Assembly (NCBI RefSeq): GCF_023159225.1
Contig: NC_063162.1
Span: forward strand, 98,722,880 to 98,786,879
Direction of reading: 5' to 3'
DNA length: 64,000 bases
DNA from: Perognathus longimembris pacificus
Lineage: Eukaryota; Chordata; Mammalia; Rodentia; Heteromyidae
The notes below the pieces were generated by a model. It was not told the DNA's origin, searched no databases, and saw only the letters and a list, made by a program, of their open reading frames with translations. Made by a program: the position numbers and the translations under genes. Positions 48,794 through 61,170 of this stretch are shown in pieces; the first letter of the stretch is position 1, and every line of letters begins with the position of its first letter.

Positions 48794-49496
48794 TAGTAGC
48801 TCAAGATGCAAGTATCTCAATTATAACATCCTTTTGCTTTTGATGTAAATTAGCTGGTTGGATAGGATATGATCTGGTTAAGCTTCTATGTTCTAGGACA
48901 TATATATGTGTATAAAATCTTGTGGCAATATTTTCATTTTTCTCTTGAATATCAGAAAAATGGAAAACAACAAAGAAGAGGTAAATGAAGAATGAAAGGG
49001 AGATAGAGAAACAGAGTGAGAGAGAGATTGGCCTTGTATGTATACTCTTAGTATGAACCCAAAGCCTCTCTAGTCTATTATATGTTTTTGCTCATGTCAT
49101 TGATGACTTACCTGCTCCCTTAGTTGAGTCAATCTTGTCTCTTGTCTTAAGGCAGGTCAGAGAGGAGAGAGGCCACAGCTGGTTATTTTCCTTCTTGCTA
49201 TAGAACCAATACCTGAGCTTTTGAAAATCACTGACAGAGAGCCTCTATTATTTATGACAATGTTTTGGTCTAGTTTGCATAACTGAAGTTTAGCTTAAGT
49301 CTCCCTGCCTAGCCTTCTTTTAGCCAGATTACTAAAACATTACTAAAAATGTTCAACAATGTGTGTGATTTGCATTTATGCTTCCCATGTTATTTTTCTT
49401 ATAGCACTTTGATCAAAACCACAGTTAAGTGAAGGAAAGGAGTAGCCTCTGCTTACAGAAGGATCTGCATTTATAGAAACCTCTGAATAACTACTT
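48794..49496. other. unassigned non-coding stretch
   Basis: Nothing recognisable apart from a short GA-rich stretch at 49008-49026. Confidence 0.5.
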
Positions 49497-49513
49497 AAAA
49501 AGCAGCTCAAAAT

Positions 49514-49731
49514 GGGGCTGGGGATATAGCCTAGTGGCAAGAGTGCCTGCCTCGGATACACGAGGCCCTAGGTTCGATTCCCCAGCACCACATATACAGA
49601 AAAAAACGGCCAGAAGCGGCGCTGTGGCTCAAGTGGCAGAGTGCTAGCCTTGAGCGGGAAGAAGCCAGGGACAGTGCTCAGGCCCTGAGTCCAAGGCCCA
49701 GGACTGGCCAAAAAAAAAAAAAAAAAAAAAA
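49514..49731 (+). mobile_element. IDL-Geo SINE, near-intact
   Basis: The ID-like left half (49514-49603) carries an A-box region 'tagcctagtggcaagagtgc' and B box 'ggttcgattccccagcac'. The Geo half (about 49606-49709) carries 'ctgtggctcaagtggcagag' and 'ctgagtccaaggccca'. An uninterrupted A tail of 20-plus bases follows. A flanking duplication 'agcagctcaaa' lies at 49501-49511 and 49732-49742. With 25562 this is the youngest SINE here. The minus-strand frame over it, with a Phe run, is only the antisense tail. Confidence 0.95.
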
Positions 49732-49742
49732 AGCAGCTCAAA

Positions 49743-50175
49743 GAGTCAACCAAGGGAGGGTGTGGGTATATGTAGGTAGCAGGGCTTGGGCAGGCAGGAC
49801 TTTCTAATAGAACAATATGATGAAAAACCATAGAGTTTTCAGGAAACTGGTATGTTGCCTGAGAATAAACATATTTCAGGAGAATAACCAAGATCGCCAT
49901 GGAGATGTGTATGCTACAAGGATGTTGAACACTGCAAAGAAGAATTGTAATCAGGAGAATCTTGATCAGATTTGTGTAAAAACCTATCAAGGTAGTCAGG
50001 AGGTGCTGAACTGAAGTAAAAACAGATTAGAGTCACTTTTGTCATCTTAGCAAGGAGAAAGAAGGTTTTGAAACAAGGAGGACATGGTGTAAGTGAAAAG
50101 TGGTGAACTAAATGTAGCTTTCCAGGAGGAAAAGTCTAAGACTGCACAACTTATGTCCATATGTCCCAGCACATT
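49743..50175. other. unassigned non-coding stretch
   Basis: Nothing recognisable. Confidence 0.5.
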
Positions 50176-50553
50176 TACTGTTGATTGAGTATCGCAGATT
50201 GGGGAATTTATAAACAAGAAAGGCTTATTAAACTCCTGGCTTGTAGGCTGGGAGGTAGAAAGCTGAGAGACCGTAACATGTAAGAGCCTTCTTGCTAATA
50301 GTGTTTATGCAGGGCCCAGGCGCAGCACTGGTTATCATTTGGAGAGAAGGGTGAATTCCGGAAACAGAAAGAATTTCATAACAGAGCCATTCTGGAGGGG
50401 CTCTGACCTGTTGTCCATGAATCCATAGCAGAGCCCTCCACAATAATTACCTCCTCAAAGTTCCTACCTGGTCCACCTGCTTTCGCATCATAATCCACTG
50501 GGAATTAAATGTCAGCGTTAATTTTGGTGAGGCCCTTCAAAGCCGAGAACATT
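50176..50553 (-). mobile_element. MaLR-type LTR (MST/ORR1-like), antisense
   Basis: 'ggggaatttataaacaagaa' 'aggcttattaaactcctggc' matches the antisense polyadenylation region of MST/THE1-class LTRs ('ggtaatttataaagaaaaga'). The U3-like end is 'ggtgaggcccttcaaagccg'. It is diverged; the subfamily is uncertain. Confidence 0.7.
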
Positions 50554-53500
50554 TTCCCCTTGGGAAATCCATCTCCATCATTTGGCTTCATCTTAAGTCA
50601 CGTCCTGCAGGAAGTTTTTCCCCAAAGTGCGTAGCATTTCTGCTCTAGATGTTTTTACTTGATGCTCTTTCAGTATCTCATTTATTTTGCTGTATTTTTG
50701 TCTTCTTTTGATGTGACTCTTTGATTTATCTACATGGCTCCTGCTTGGGAGCCTCAGCATCATGTATAGTTTTCTCCAGGCACCTTGTGTGTATTCAGAT
50801 ATAGCTGTTGAAAGAAGCAAGAAGCTGAATACATGAGTCTGATATATAGAAGGCAGAAGGCAGATACTAAGTTCAAACATTCCCCTACATATCACATTTC
50901 TGGGCCAAATTTGAGTATTTTGTGTTGTTTTGCATACTGAGCCTGCACAAATGCCTCTAATTCTAGAGCAGCCCTCGAGGTTAGAAGGCATATCAGGCCT
51001 CATTTACTTTCATTTCCTTTCCTGGTGCCCCACCTATTACAAATACCTTCTCTTTCTTTCCAGCTTGTTTTTTCTAATAAACCAAGCTGAACTATGCATA
51101 TATTACATGTTTTGAACAAGTAAAACAGGTGATTTGGTGTATTTAGTGAAGCATGAAATGGAATATTTAGGCATCTTAAGGATCTCAGTTTTCGCACTGC
51201 TTTTGTTTTTCCTTTTCATTTTCTCATAATGTCATAAACTGATGTCAGTGGATTCAAGAATTGCAGAATCCAGCCACCTAGAAGGTCATATTAGAAAAAC
51301 CAGCATTAGAAATGCTAGAATAGAAAACTGTAGTAAAAGTAGACTAAACTCATGTTTATCATAAATAACTATACAGTTCTTCTATGTTAGCTATTAAATG
51401 AAATTTCAGTCCTCAAGTGACTCTTAGCCACAGTGTGTTTTATTCGTTTCAATCTCTATGGTATTTTATTTTGGTTAACTTTCACTTTAAGTACTAAGCA
51501 CTTGGTTTTTGAAAGCTGAATTTGACACTCAACAACTAGACTGAAGAGGCAATTGTTGTTTGCTATGCATAAGATCTCTACACTCAATGATAAATTTGGC
51601 TTTAAACTTTAATGTGACACTTCATAAATAAATAGAGAAACCAGCATAATTATCCCAAACAAGCATACTCACCCAAGCAGTAGTTTAAAACATGCAACCT
51701 GGCTGGAATCTGTACAGAGAATATCCTTAAAATTTTAATGTGGCACCCCATGGATGGAAAAGTAACCATTACAAAGTTGAAATTCTAATTTTCCCCTGTT
51801 GGTTAGCAAATAACCCAGAAGCAGGCCAATAGATATCTCAAATACATACTATGTTTGAAAGACAACATTGAAGATCAGTTCTGCATTATTTTTAGCTTTT
51901 AAAAGAAAAGCTCTCATTTTAGCTAGAGAAAGATTAGCTTTTTGGTCACTGAACCTCACTCAATATGGTAACTAAACACCAAAATCTGATTAATGATTGC
52001 TCATGATTATGAGCGAAAATATGGCAGCTGCTTTTTTTTAACATTACCCTATTATTTTTTCTATATGGAATATATCTCAGTTTTACCTGTGTAGAATTCT
52101 CCCTCTCTGACAACAGAAATAAATCCACTAGATGTTATAGTTCACACTGAGTTGGCAATGGAATGTCTATTGTAATTATTCAACCCTTGCTCATGTGACT
52201 GATCGAAGGAAGAAATGGCCTGCCCAAGTTGGGCAATCTGATTCCTATGCAAAGAATATTCTAATTAAATATACACAAAGAGATTCCATATTTTCCTCTA
52301 CTTATAGGCTCTAAGGGCATAAATGCTGATAAACCTCAAACTGTCACTTGCCTTATGAAGAAGATGATATGATATGTGGGAAGGGATGCTAAGATACAAA
52401 AGATAGAACATCTAGGCCTTGAGTTCTCTGTTTCTGCCACAAGGACTACTCCTGTACTTTCTTTCAGTAGATTGTGGATTGGCTACACAAACCAATACAG
52501 TTCCCACAATACACCTCAGTTGTTTTTCTTGGCAGTGACTGATATGTCCCATTAATAAAGCAACAACTCAAAAATTAATATAGGATAGGTTCCTCCAGGT
52601 ATCCTTACATCCAAATGGACATAATATATCTCTTTCTATTGCTGTTGATGTTTTTCAGAATAAGTTTCTTTCATAGGGAACAACAAAAACAAAACCATAA
52701 AAAGTTCAAACTTTCTAAGAGATGACAAGGAAGTAATCAAATAACCACTGCCACACCTAATTGTATTTTAATGCAAAAATTAGCATTTTATTAAGCCTAA
52801 TCTCTGAGAAGGATCTCCTGAGTAAGTAATCCATCGGGGTTGTCAAAAATAAATATTGGACCATTGATGTAAAGTGGAATTTACATCTGAATATTCTGCT
52901 GTGAGTGGTAGAAACATTTGTCATGATGTTTTTTAAATTCTATCACCCCAAAGCAGCAGTGTCATCTGTCTTTGCTTGTAGCCATTTCCATGCAGCAACA
53001 TTAAGAACAAACTTAATTGACAGTCAGTGGGAACCCAAGAGCAGCGCACAATATCAATTATCTAAATATACTGCCGGTTACCAAAGAAAATGGAGTTCAT
53101 GAATCTCATATAACAAGGTTTTTATGTAAAAGAAGATTTTTGTTCTTCAGTGGTATATAGTTACCAACTGACTCTAAGTTATTTTTATGTGAAATAGATA
53201 TTAAATGAAAGTTCAGTAAGCTTTCTTTAGTTTGCAATCTTTAGAAATTTTACAGGTGCAAATTAATACCAAATAGATTTGCTGTTATTAAGAGTGATGG
53301 CTCTTTTCTGATATTATCTTTTAATAAAAGATGCTTGAAGCTCCCATCCTTCAGCCATTCCAACAGACTCAATTTTGCCCTGCCACAATTTCATTCAGGG
53401 AAATGGAAGAAATTTAGTTGTGAAGCCTGGATTCTAGAGGGTTTTTCCCCAACTTCAAAGATTATTATATATTTAATGTATATCCTATGAACTAAAATCT

Positions 53501-53749
53501 GAGGGGAGAATGATGAAAAAGGTGACATCATTGTACTTCTAAACTGATTTGGTGAATGGGAACTTTTCTATACAATTACATAGAGATAGTGAAGGTGTAG
53601 TTTAAAAAAGAAATAGCAAAAGAAAATATTGACTATCAAGTCTTTACTTAAGGAAGTAAATTTGGTTTATCATATTAGATCATTTTGGGCAAAAATGTTC
53701 CTGTTTTCTGACAAGAACTGGCATTTCCCATGAATCCTGAATGTTCACC
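50554..53749. other. unassigned non-coding stretch, 3.2 kb
   Basis: No gene. The 136-codon minus-strand frame at 50593-51003 and shorter ones have no recognised similarity. No repeat could be named. Confidence 0.5.
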
Positions 53750-53890
53750 AAGTGCTCTGATTTGGATGGTAGGCTCTACACACAGTTGGGTTTGAATCAT
53801 GGTGCAACTAATTACCAGGTGTGCAAATTTGTGGGAAATTTCTTATCTCTTCAATTTCCTCATTTGTAACTGCAGCAATGATCATCTTTC
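53750..53890 (+). mobile_element. MIR SINE
   Basis: 'gttgggtttgaatcatggtg', 'caactaattaccaggtgtgc' and 'ttcaatttcctcatttgtaa' give the sense MIR order. Confidence 0.75.
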
Positions 53891-53893
53891 CCT

Positions 53894-54320
53894 GCTGGAG
53901 TTTGGATCTGGAATGCTTCCCAAAGGCCATGTGTTAAAGGTTCAGGCCCAGCTTGGCACTCTTGGGAGATGATGGAATGTTTGAGAGGTGGGAAGTAGTG
54001 GGAGGTTTACATCACTGAGACTGTGACCTTGAAGGGGACTATGATTCATGGTCATATTCTCTTCCTTTTTTCTCCATCCCTCCTTCCCAGCCACAATTCA
54101 AGGAGCTTTGCTCCATCATGCACCACTCTCCTCAATACCAAATGCACTGGACAATGGACCATGGGCTGGAACCCTGAAAAGTATGCATCCAAATAATCCC
54201 TTTCAATTGTTAATTTGCTTATCTCATCAGAAAGCTAGCCCACTCCCTCGCAAAAATGTTTTTGAGTATAATGTTAAGTAAAGTTTATTATTTTGTGTTC
54301 AAAAAATCTAAACTGATACA
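53894..54320 (+). mobile_element. MaLR-like solo LTR
   Basis: It starts 'tggagtttggatctggaatg' with 'cccaaaggccatgtgttaaa' and 'gggagatgatggaatgtttg' (53963), and ends near 'aaatctaaactgataca' (54304). This order matches a mammalian MaLR-type solo LTR with TG...CA ends. The 77-codon frame at 54048-54281 is incidental. Confidence 0.72.
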
Positions 54321-55004
54321 TATGTAATGATGGGAATTGGTTTTTATAGGCACACATTGGTTCTTATTGGACCTGCAGATTGTGTAAAATATGGCAACTG
54401 TTTAGTGATTCTTAATTTGTACAGATTGTAACAAGGCCCTCATCCCTTAATTATCCTTCTTGAGTGAGGTCTCAGAGGTGGTGGTACAGTGGCTGTAAGC
54501 TCTAACAGTGTCATGAAACTATTGCTTAGTATAAGGACATATTTATAGGAATGACTTTATTCCAAATATATCACTGTCTTTGTACATAGGTTTTTATGAA
54601 CTGATTATTGTTACCTGTGCTTTGCTGGACCCTATGGTAGGTAATGTGGCACAGAACTTGTCTCTAGAGGGGTAGGTGAGTTGTTGAGCCAGGCACACAT
54701 AAAGGGAACAAAGTCAGTAAGGAAAATAAAATGTGAGGAAGTTTCCAAGCAGGAGAGATTTTCCTCCAGCTGTGAATATAAAGAATGGTTCCTTGTCCTT
54801 CAGCAGAAGCCTTCTTGTTGCTGAACATCTGAATTACCTGAAGTGTCATAATTTCAAGACATGTACCACCCACCACCAGAAACTCAAATAAACTAGTGCT
54901 TGTGCTTTCTTCCAGATCTATTAAGCCAGAAGCTCTAGGATCCCAGACATAGATGATTTTAAAAACTTTCACAAAATTGCCTGGGGTGAGATGGAACACA
55001 AACA
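54321..55004. other. unassigned non-coding stretch
   Basis: Nothing recognisable; the 117-codon minus-strand frame has no known domain. Confidence 0.45.
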
Positions 55005-55680
55005 ATACAAACAACAATAAATGCTAGTGAGGATGCAGGAAAATAAAGCACTAATACACTATTGGGAATGAAAATTAGTAAAAACCACTATGGATAGCAA
55101 AGACAGAACTACCCTGTGATCTAATGCCATCAATGAGTACATGTATCTGAAGGAATGTAAATCAGGATATAATAAAGGCATTCACACTGGTATGTACATT
55201 GCAGCATTATTCACAATAGCCAAGCTATAGAAACAGCCCACATACCCTACAACCAATTATAGATTGAGATTTCTATCTGTCTGTGTATATACATACACAC
55301 ACATATATATACACATAGACATACATAAATGTGTATATGTACACATATATGTGTATATATGTATATGTGTTTATACACATATGTGTGTATATTTATGGAG
55401 ATATATACATATATTAAAGTATTATTCAGTCATAATGAAGGATGGCATTAAGCCATTTGTAAGACTTGGAAAATACTAAGCAAAGTAGTCTAGGCTCAAA
55501 AGGCAAGGGTCATATGTTTTCTTTCATATGTAAATGTTAGATCTAAATATAAACGTAAGTTTTAACTCATACAAGATTATATATGTATATATGTGTGAGT
55601 GTGTATGCACATGTGTGCTCACGCATGCATGTTTGTGCACACACACACATATATACACAAAAGCAACCTGATTAAAGCAT
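55005..55680 (+). mobile_element. old LINE-1 ORF2 end and 3' UTR, split by microsatellites
   Basis: 'gctagtgaggatgcaggaaa' (55023), 'gtacattgcagcattattca' (55194), 'caatagccaagctatagaaa' and 'agtattattcagtcataatg' (55418) are ORF2 landmarks. Stops are frequent. CA/TA tracts interrupt it. Confidence 0.82.
55285..55415. repeat. compound CA/TA/TG microsatellite
   Basis: About 130 bp of alternating purine-pyrimidine sequence with TATATA and CACACA blocks. A second similar patch is at 55575-55660. Confidence 0.9.
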
Positions 55681-56654
55681 GCTTAACCAACCCTACATTA
55701 GGAAGTTGAAACACTAGGAAGTTTATTGAGATTTGGATAGTAGCAGGAGAGAGATGGAGTCAGAGGGAGGATGTAGTCATAATAACCTATGTATGTACAT
55801 GAAAATGTAACAAAAAACTCAATGAGATTGGTTTGCGCAGGGAGAGGAGAGCGCATACTGGAAGTGCTAACTCTGATCAAGGTACATTTTATCTATAAAT
55901 GGGCACCTTTAATGGAACATCCTTGTGCAATAGAAACAAAAAGATAGAACAGAGCCTGTAGGAAAAAGCTGAGTGGCGAGACATATGAAGGTATGTTCAC
56001 ATTTTGAAGCTGCATTAGACAGATTGTAAAGGAAATGTGAATGGGCAAATGACCGGTAGGCAGCCATGATGAGGGCTGTAAGAAAGGTACTGAGACATTT
56101 AGGAAGGAAGAAGCCACCTTTCCATGCTACTACAGATGAGATGGAGCTGCATCTTCCCCCAAACAGGGAAAGAACATGTTCTTTGTTTTCACTCTACAGG
56201 CACTCACCAGATGTTTTACTCAACCTGGAAGTCAGATGACAACAAAGTATGAATGATGCTGTGCTCCTTCTAGGTAAATCAGTGCTGGAAAGGGATGAAT
56301 TACAGGTGGTACTGCACATAAAGTGACATAGGCTGTCCCTTAAAGCAATGGCTAATGATTCAGGAAGGTAACCAGCCAAAAGACCAATTTCTACTTAGTG
56401 ATAGGATAACTGATAAAGAGTACAACCCCTCTCTGGTTAGTGAGGGCTGACTGGTTTGGGAACAGAGAACAGAGTTGATTATAGACATAGGTACCACTGG
56501 TTTTTCATGGGTATGCTTATCATACAAGTTTAAACTCAAACTTTGGATGTTTAATTTATATATGAGGAAATGTGTGGAATTTATGTAGTTAGAACTGGGA
56601 GAGAGATTTGTAAAAATGCAAAGGAACAAATGACTTCAGGATTTGAAAGTGGTG
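55681..56654. other. unassigned non-coding stretch
   Basis: No recognisable gene or repeat. Minus-strand frames of 60-89 codons are unremarkable. Confidence 0.5.
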
Positions 56655-56800
56655 GTCTGCAGTGTAGTGTTGAGTTGGATCTCACTGTGCCTTTGTGACC
56701 TCATTCTGCCACTGTGAAATCTCTGCTTCTTTACTTGGAAAATAGAGATTGTAAAATTTCCGTAAAGCTAATTCATACTGAGAAATAGCAAATGTTATTT
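56655..56800 (+). mobile_element. MIR SINE
   Basis: 'gagttggatctcactgtgcc', 'tttgtgacctcattctgcca' and 'tgcttctttacttggaaaat' fit sense MIR, diverged. Confidence 0.55.
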
Positions 56801-56908
56801 AAAATAACAACAGGAGAACAAACCTGCTATATATGCTGGACTACAGACTATAGATCATGATTAATTTCAGCTCTGAAACTTTAGAGTCTTATTTAAGTAT
56901 GAAATCAC

Positions 56909-56962
56909 ATCTCTCTCTCCCTCTCTCCCTCCCTCCCTTCCCCGCCCCCTTTCTCTCTCTTC
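56909..56962. repeat. (TC/TCCC)n pyrimidine tract
   Basis: It adjoins the tail side of the antisense SINE at 56965. Confidence 0.93.
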
Positions 56963-56964
56963 AG

Positions 56965-57188
56965 TTGTGGGGTGAACTCAGGACCTGCATTCTGTCTCTG
57001 AGCCTCTTTGTGCTCAAGGCTATTGCTCTACCACTTGAGAAACAGTGACACTTCTGATTCTTGAGTGGTTAGTTGGAGATAAGAGTCTCGTGGGGACTTC
57101 CCTGCTTGGGCTGGCTTCGAACCGTGATCTTCAGATCTCAGCCTCCCAAGTAGCTAGGATCACAGACATGAGCCACCAGTACCCAGCT
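56965..57188 (-). mobile_element. B1-like/Geo dimeric SINE, antisense
   Basis: Antisense Geo ('ttgtgctcaaggctattgct', 'ctaccacttgagaaacagtg'), linker 'gttagttggagataagagtc', antisense B1-like half ending 'agccaccagtacccagct'. Confidence 0.88.
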
Positions 57189-57417
57189 TATCTCTTAATA
57201 AATACAAATTGAATTCAACCTATCTTTCTCTAGCTGCTAGCACCTAAGTAAAAATATGACCTTTGGTTTAGAGTTTTGTTTGTTTCTAAATCATTTGTCA
57301 TGTTTGGATAATTTAAATGTGTTTCTCATGGGAAACATTCCCAACCCCTGATGACATATTGATATAAATACTGAGTAGATTTGTCTACACAAGGCTTTAT
57401 GAATTAATGTTTCAGAT

Positions 57418-57640
57418 TTCTTTTTGTGCTGGTCCTGGGGCTTGAACTCATGGCCTGAGCATTGTCTCTAAACTTTTTTGCTTCAGGCTAGCATTCTACC
57501 ACTTGAGCTACAGTTCCATTTTCATCTTTTTTGGTAGTTAATTGGAGTTAAGAGTCTTATGGACTTTTCTGCCCAGGGTGGCTTTGAATCATGATCCTCA
57601 GATTTCAGCTTCCTAAATAGCTAGGATCATAGGCATGATA
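57418..57640 (-). mobile_element. B1-like/Geo dimeric SINE, antisense
   Basis: 'gtgctggtcctggggcttga', 'cttcaggctagcattctacc' and 'acttgagctacagttcc' give antisense Geo. Linker 'gttaattggagttaagagtc'; the B1-like half is cut short near 57640. Confidence 0.87.
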
Positions 57641-58867
57641 TATATAAGGATAGGAACTCATGTGCTTGAATCCCATGAAAGAATGACACCTTACCCTGAA
57701 AGTAGCAAACACTGTGCAGTCAGTTCTACATAACTTTCCTTTAAATGTATAAATTAGGTCTGTTATGTCTTAGGAAATTCTTCACTTTCTTTTACTGAGA
57801 CCAGACTAGTCACAGTTAATCATTTTCTGAGAAAATGAGAAAAATAATGTGAACAGGGAAGTGGAGGAAGGGGGAAATGTACCTAGAGAAATAAAGGAAA
57901 TGGTCTGTATTTGCTAGGTAGTAGGGCAAAGAACTTCACATGTTTCTTTTTGGCTGATGGCTTGTCGTGAATCTAACTGAATTGCCTTCAGATCATGCAT
58001 TGATAACTGGAATCTAAAAGTAATATTATCTTAATAATTTATATATAGAATGTGTATAATGAGAAATTCCCCAGCAATAAACTGAGTAGTCTGGACATAA
58101 GGCTCAAGATTCCTTAGGGAAGATCTGAGTTGTTCTGCCTACCATGTTTGGGAAACTGGTAGAGTTACAGAGCAAGGAGGAAGTATAAAGCCAAGTGAAT
58201 TTGAAGGCTTTATGATCATCAATATAGTCTCTTTATTGACCATCAATTCTTCCATAAGAAAGTCCTGCCAAACTCATGGCATACTGCAGTGGTTTTTATA
58301 AACAAAAATGTTACTTCCACCTGTCAGGAATCAGCAACCAGAGGAACCCATTAACAGTGAATCTCCTGAGAGAGTTTACTATTGTCTTGAGATAGGTTCT
58401 GATTTTGGAGAAGGTAAGAGACAGTTCTGAATAGATTTGAATCTGAATGACCTAAGGTTCCCAAGATTCATGTGAGTGATTGCAGAGAGAAAGTCATTGA
58501 AATGAGTCAGAGGTGGCTGTGGCCATGGCTGTATTCAGAAATTGAGGACAACAAATTTCTTTCTTTGTTTTGCAAATCTGCCACATTTTCCTGCATGCTT
58601 CTTTCCCACTACAAATCATTAATCTGTAAATTGATCATCCAGAGCTTTTGAAATAGATATAATAGTAATGCCAACAAAAACACTCTCTACAACTTTCAAA
58701 ACATGTAAAAATAATTTCACAGCAGACTTACAGTAACTTTGACATTGCATTGGGCACTATGGCTAATGCCATTTCAGAGAGGTCAAGTATTCACTCTCAG
58801 TGGTACAATTAGCAAAGGTTAAATAAAGTTGATTTCTTTCAAAGAATGTGTATACTAATAAAACATT
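57641..58867. other. unassigned non-coding stretch
   Basis: Nothing gene-like; MIR-like traces near 58740-58820 are too weak to call. Confidence 0.5.
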
Positions 58868-59975
58868 TCCTTCCCCAGCCCTGATATCCAACCCAGGCAG
58901 CTGCTGATATGCTTTCTGTCACTATGTATTAGTTTTCCAGAATTTCATATAAACCAAATCACAGAGTATATTCATTTCATTTTCATCATTCACTCAATAC
59001 AGTTATTTTGAGATCTGTCCACATTGTAGTGACAAACTATTTGTCAATAATTTATAAGATCATCTCTTAAATGCTGAGTTCTATTCTATTTTCTGAACAT
59101 AGGAGTATTTTTTAAATGTAGTCACTTGTTAATGGACACTTGTTTCTACTGTTTTGAGCATTACAAATCAGTCTATGAATATTTTTTACAAGACTACATG
59201 GGAACAAATACATGTTTTATTTTTAAATAACAGTCCAACTATCATCTAAAGTGTTTAGATCATTGTATATCGACACTGGTAGTGTATGCAATCATTAAGT
59301 ATTCCACATTTTTATAAAAATTTCTTACTCAATCCTTTTAATTTTAGCCATTTAATCCAAGCAGAATTATATTTGATTCTGATTCTCATTTATATTTCCT
59401 AAATTACTGTTGATGTTGAATATCTTTTCTTGTGTTCTTTTTTTTGCCATCCATAGATATTAAATTATTTGCTGAAATAGCTTTTGAAATGATGTAACCT
59501 TATTTAAATTATGGGATTTAATCATGTTATTATTGAATTGAAAGAATATTTGGCATATTTTTATACAAAGCTTTTGAAGAAATGTTTTGGAAAGATTTAA
59601 TCTGGTCTATGGTTAACACTTCTATTTTCATAACAATAATTTTCAAAACATTAACATTAAAAGAAGTTTAATGTTAAGTCCAATTTACCAATTTCTTTCT
59701 TTATGCATAAAGTTTTCATATGATGTGTAAGAAAACTTTGCCCAAAGTATCAATATACTTTCTCATGGAAATTCATAGTTTAATGTACTATATTTTGGCC
59801 TGTGGTCTATTTGTGAGTTAGTTTTTATATGGTATGAGGAATATATTATCTACTTTTTTCTCTGCTTTTTTTGCAGCTGAGTTTCTACTGGTCCTAGCAC
59901 CATCTCTAACAAAACAAACAAATAAACAGGAACTCCAAACTATCCTTTCTCCACTAACCTGCCTTGGATACAGCT
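58868..59975 (-). mobile_element. ancient LINE-1 (L1M-type), antisense
   Basis: On + the order is antisense L1: 'actatgtattagttttccag' (58921), 'gatctgtccacattgtagtg' (59012), 'gttgatgttgaatatctttt' (59409), 'gtccaatttaccaatttctt' (59679), 'gtgagttagtttttatatgg' (59813) and 'ctatcctttctccact' (59939). It spans the 3' UTR and the last third of ORF2. It is heavily mutated, so older than the 32-39 kb copies. Confidence 0.85.
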
Positions 59976-60946
59976 TAATGACTGAACAGCTTTTGAGTCT
60001 GGTGCAGAAAATGAAAGCTTAAAAAGGAAATGAAAGCTTAAACTCTATAATTTAAGACTGCTGGGTTGAAAGGTGTAAAGCTTTTAAATTATTTCCCCAT
60101 CTCAAAGAGGAAGTGCAATGGCTCACAGAATATCTTTAGTCAAAAACTCAGGAATCTCTTGTCAACATCTATTAAGGTCATTAAGTTTGGGGCGCAGTGT
60201 CCAAGGCACTCATGAGTAAATGTGCTAATTAAAGTGTCGATTTCCTTTTAAGCACATGCCAAAGTTTCATCTGTCAGTCAGACAGATTCCAGAGACATTC
60301 TGACCTCCACTGAAGAAGGCCTATTATTATGTATGGAAAGGATTCATTGAGACCATCACTGTCAGAAAAGTCAAATGAGAATATATTAATGGAAAAATGG
60401 ATGTCTGATCTGATCCAATGCAATTAATATAATTTTCTGTTTAAGTAAAATTTCCTGATATGACAGTGAGGCAGTATTTGATTCATGAGGAGTTGACTTG
60501 AAGTTTAAGAGACGAAAAGGAAATGAATCTAGAGAAGAATAAGATTTTAAAAAATCTAATGATATATGTTGTTAATTATAATTAGCATCACAATGTTAAT
60601 TATATCATCGGTAATGCGACAATCATTAATATGATAAGGAGACTCAGATTAGTCATACATCAGCTTCTGATTTGAAAGGGAGCCATTGGCAGAGTCCCTG
60701 GTTAATGGTCATTTGTCATTTCTTATTTGAAGTTGAGGAATGGCTCATTTCAGAGTAATCTGTACAATCAGGGAAACTAAATGCTTTCACAGTGAACAAG
60801 AAGTAATGTGCTTTCGGTGGTTTATGAGACAGTGGTTTCTCTGTCTCAAAGAAATACGTTATTTTTTAACACCGGAAATGTATCAGGCCTGAAGTGATAC
60901 ACCTTCACATTGTGAAGTCTATAAAAATATCAAAGAAGCACAGTTA
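59976..60946. other. non-repetitive stretch next to the candidate exon
   Basis: No repeat was recognised. It contains the TAAT-rich segment listed separately. Confidence 0.45.
60540..60730. promoter_or_regulatory. candidate conserved non-coding element with clustered TAAT cores
   Basis: Several homeodomain-type cores ('gttaattataattagc', 'gttaattatatcatc', 'cattaatatgataagg') cluster with 'agactcagattagtcat' in unique, non-repetitive DNA flanked by old repeats. That composition is typical of some enhancers, but no conservation data were available. Confidence 0.2.
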
Positions 60947-60954
60947 TCAATTAC

Positions 60955-61170
60955 CTGGATCTATCCTTGCCTTTATCTCTTGAAGCAGTTGTAGCTGCTC
61001 TTCTTCAGGCAAAGAAACTTTTGTAGTCATGGCCAAGGGTTGATTCAAACTTTTATTAAAAGCACCTAAATATTCTTCATATTCTTCTTTATTTTGGAAG
61101 TAGTTACACGTCCCTATGGTCAGAGACCAAAGCTGATTTATTTTGATGTCACCAGGGCTGAATATGTTCC
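60955..61170 (-). CDS. candidate protein-coding exon, gene unidentified
   Basis: On the minus strand a frame runs from a TAA just upstream of 61186 through an ATG at 61177-61175 to a TGA at 60949-60947. Inside it CCAG|GTAATT makes a plausible splice donor after 60955. Two readings are possible. (a) An internal exon 61170-60955 with acceptor 'atatgtcag|GG' is exactly 216 bp, entering and leaving in the same phase. (b) A first coding exon begins after 'gattttcag' (61200), with a 23-nt leader before the ATG. The peptide is rich in Glu/Gln/Leu; residues 28-35 and 55-68 look helical ('KEEYEEYLGAFN', 'EEEQLQLLQEIKARI'). Composition is unlike the nearby chance frames. I do not recognise the family. 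The polypyrimidine tract for (a) is weak, so a pseudo-exon or retrocopy remains possible. Confidence 0.45.

Noticed and set aside
49514..49603. tRNA-Ala-like sequence with good A and B boxes
   Set aside because: It is the left half of an IDL-Geo SINE with target-site duplication, not a functional tRNA gene.
49568..49990. 140-codon minus-strand frame with a Phe run
   Set aside because: It runs antisense through the IDL-Geo SINE and its poly(A) tail.
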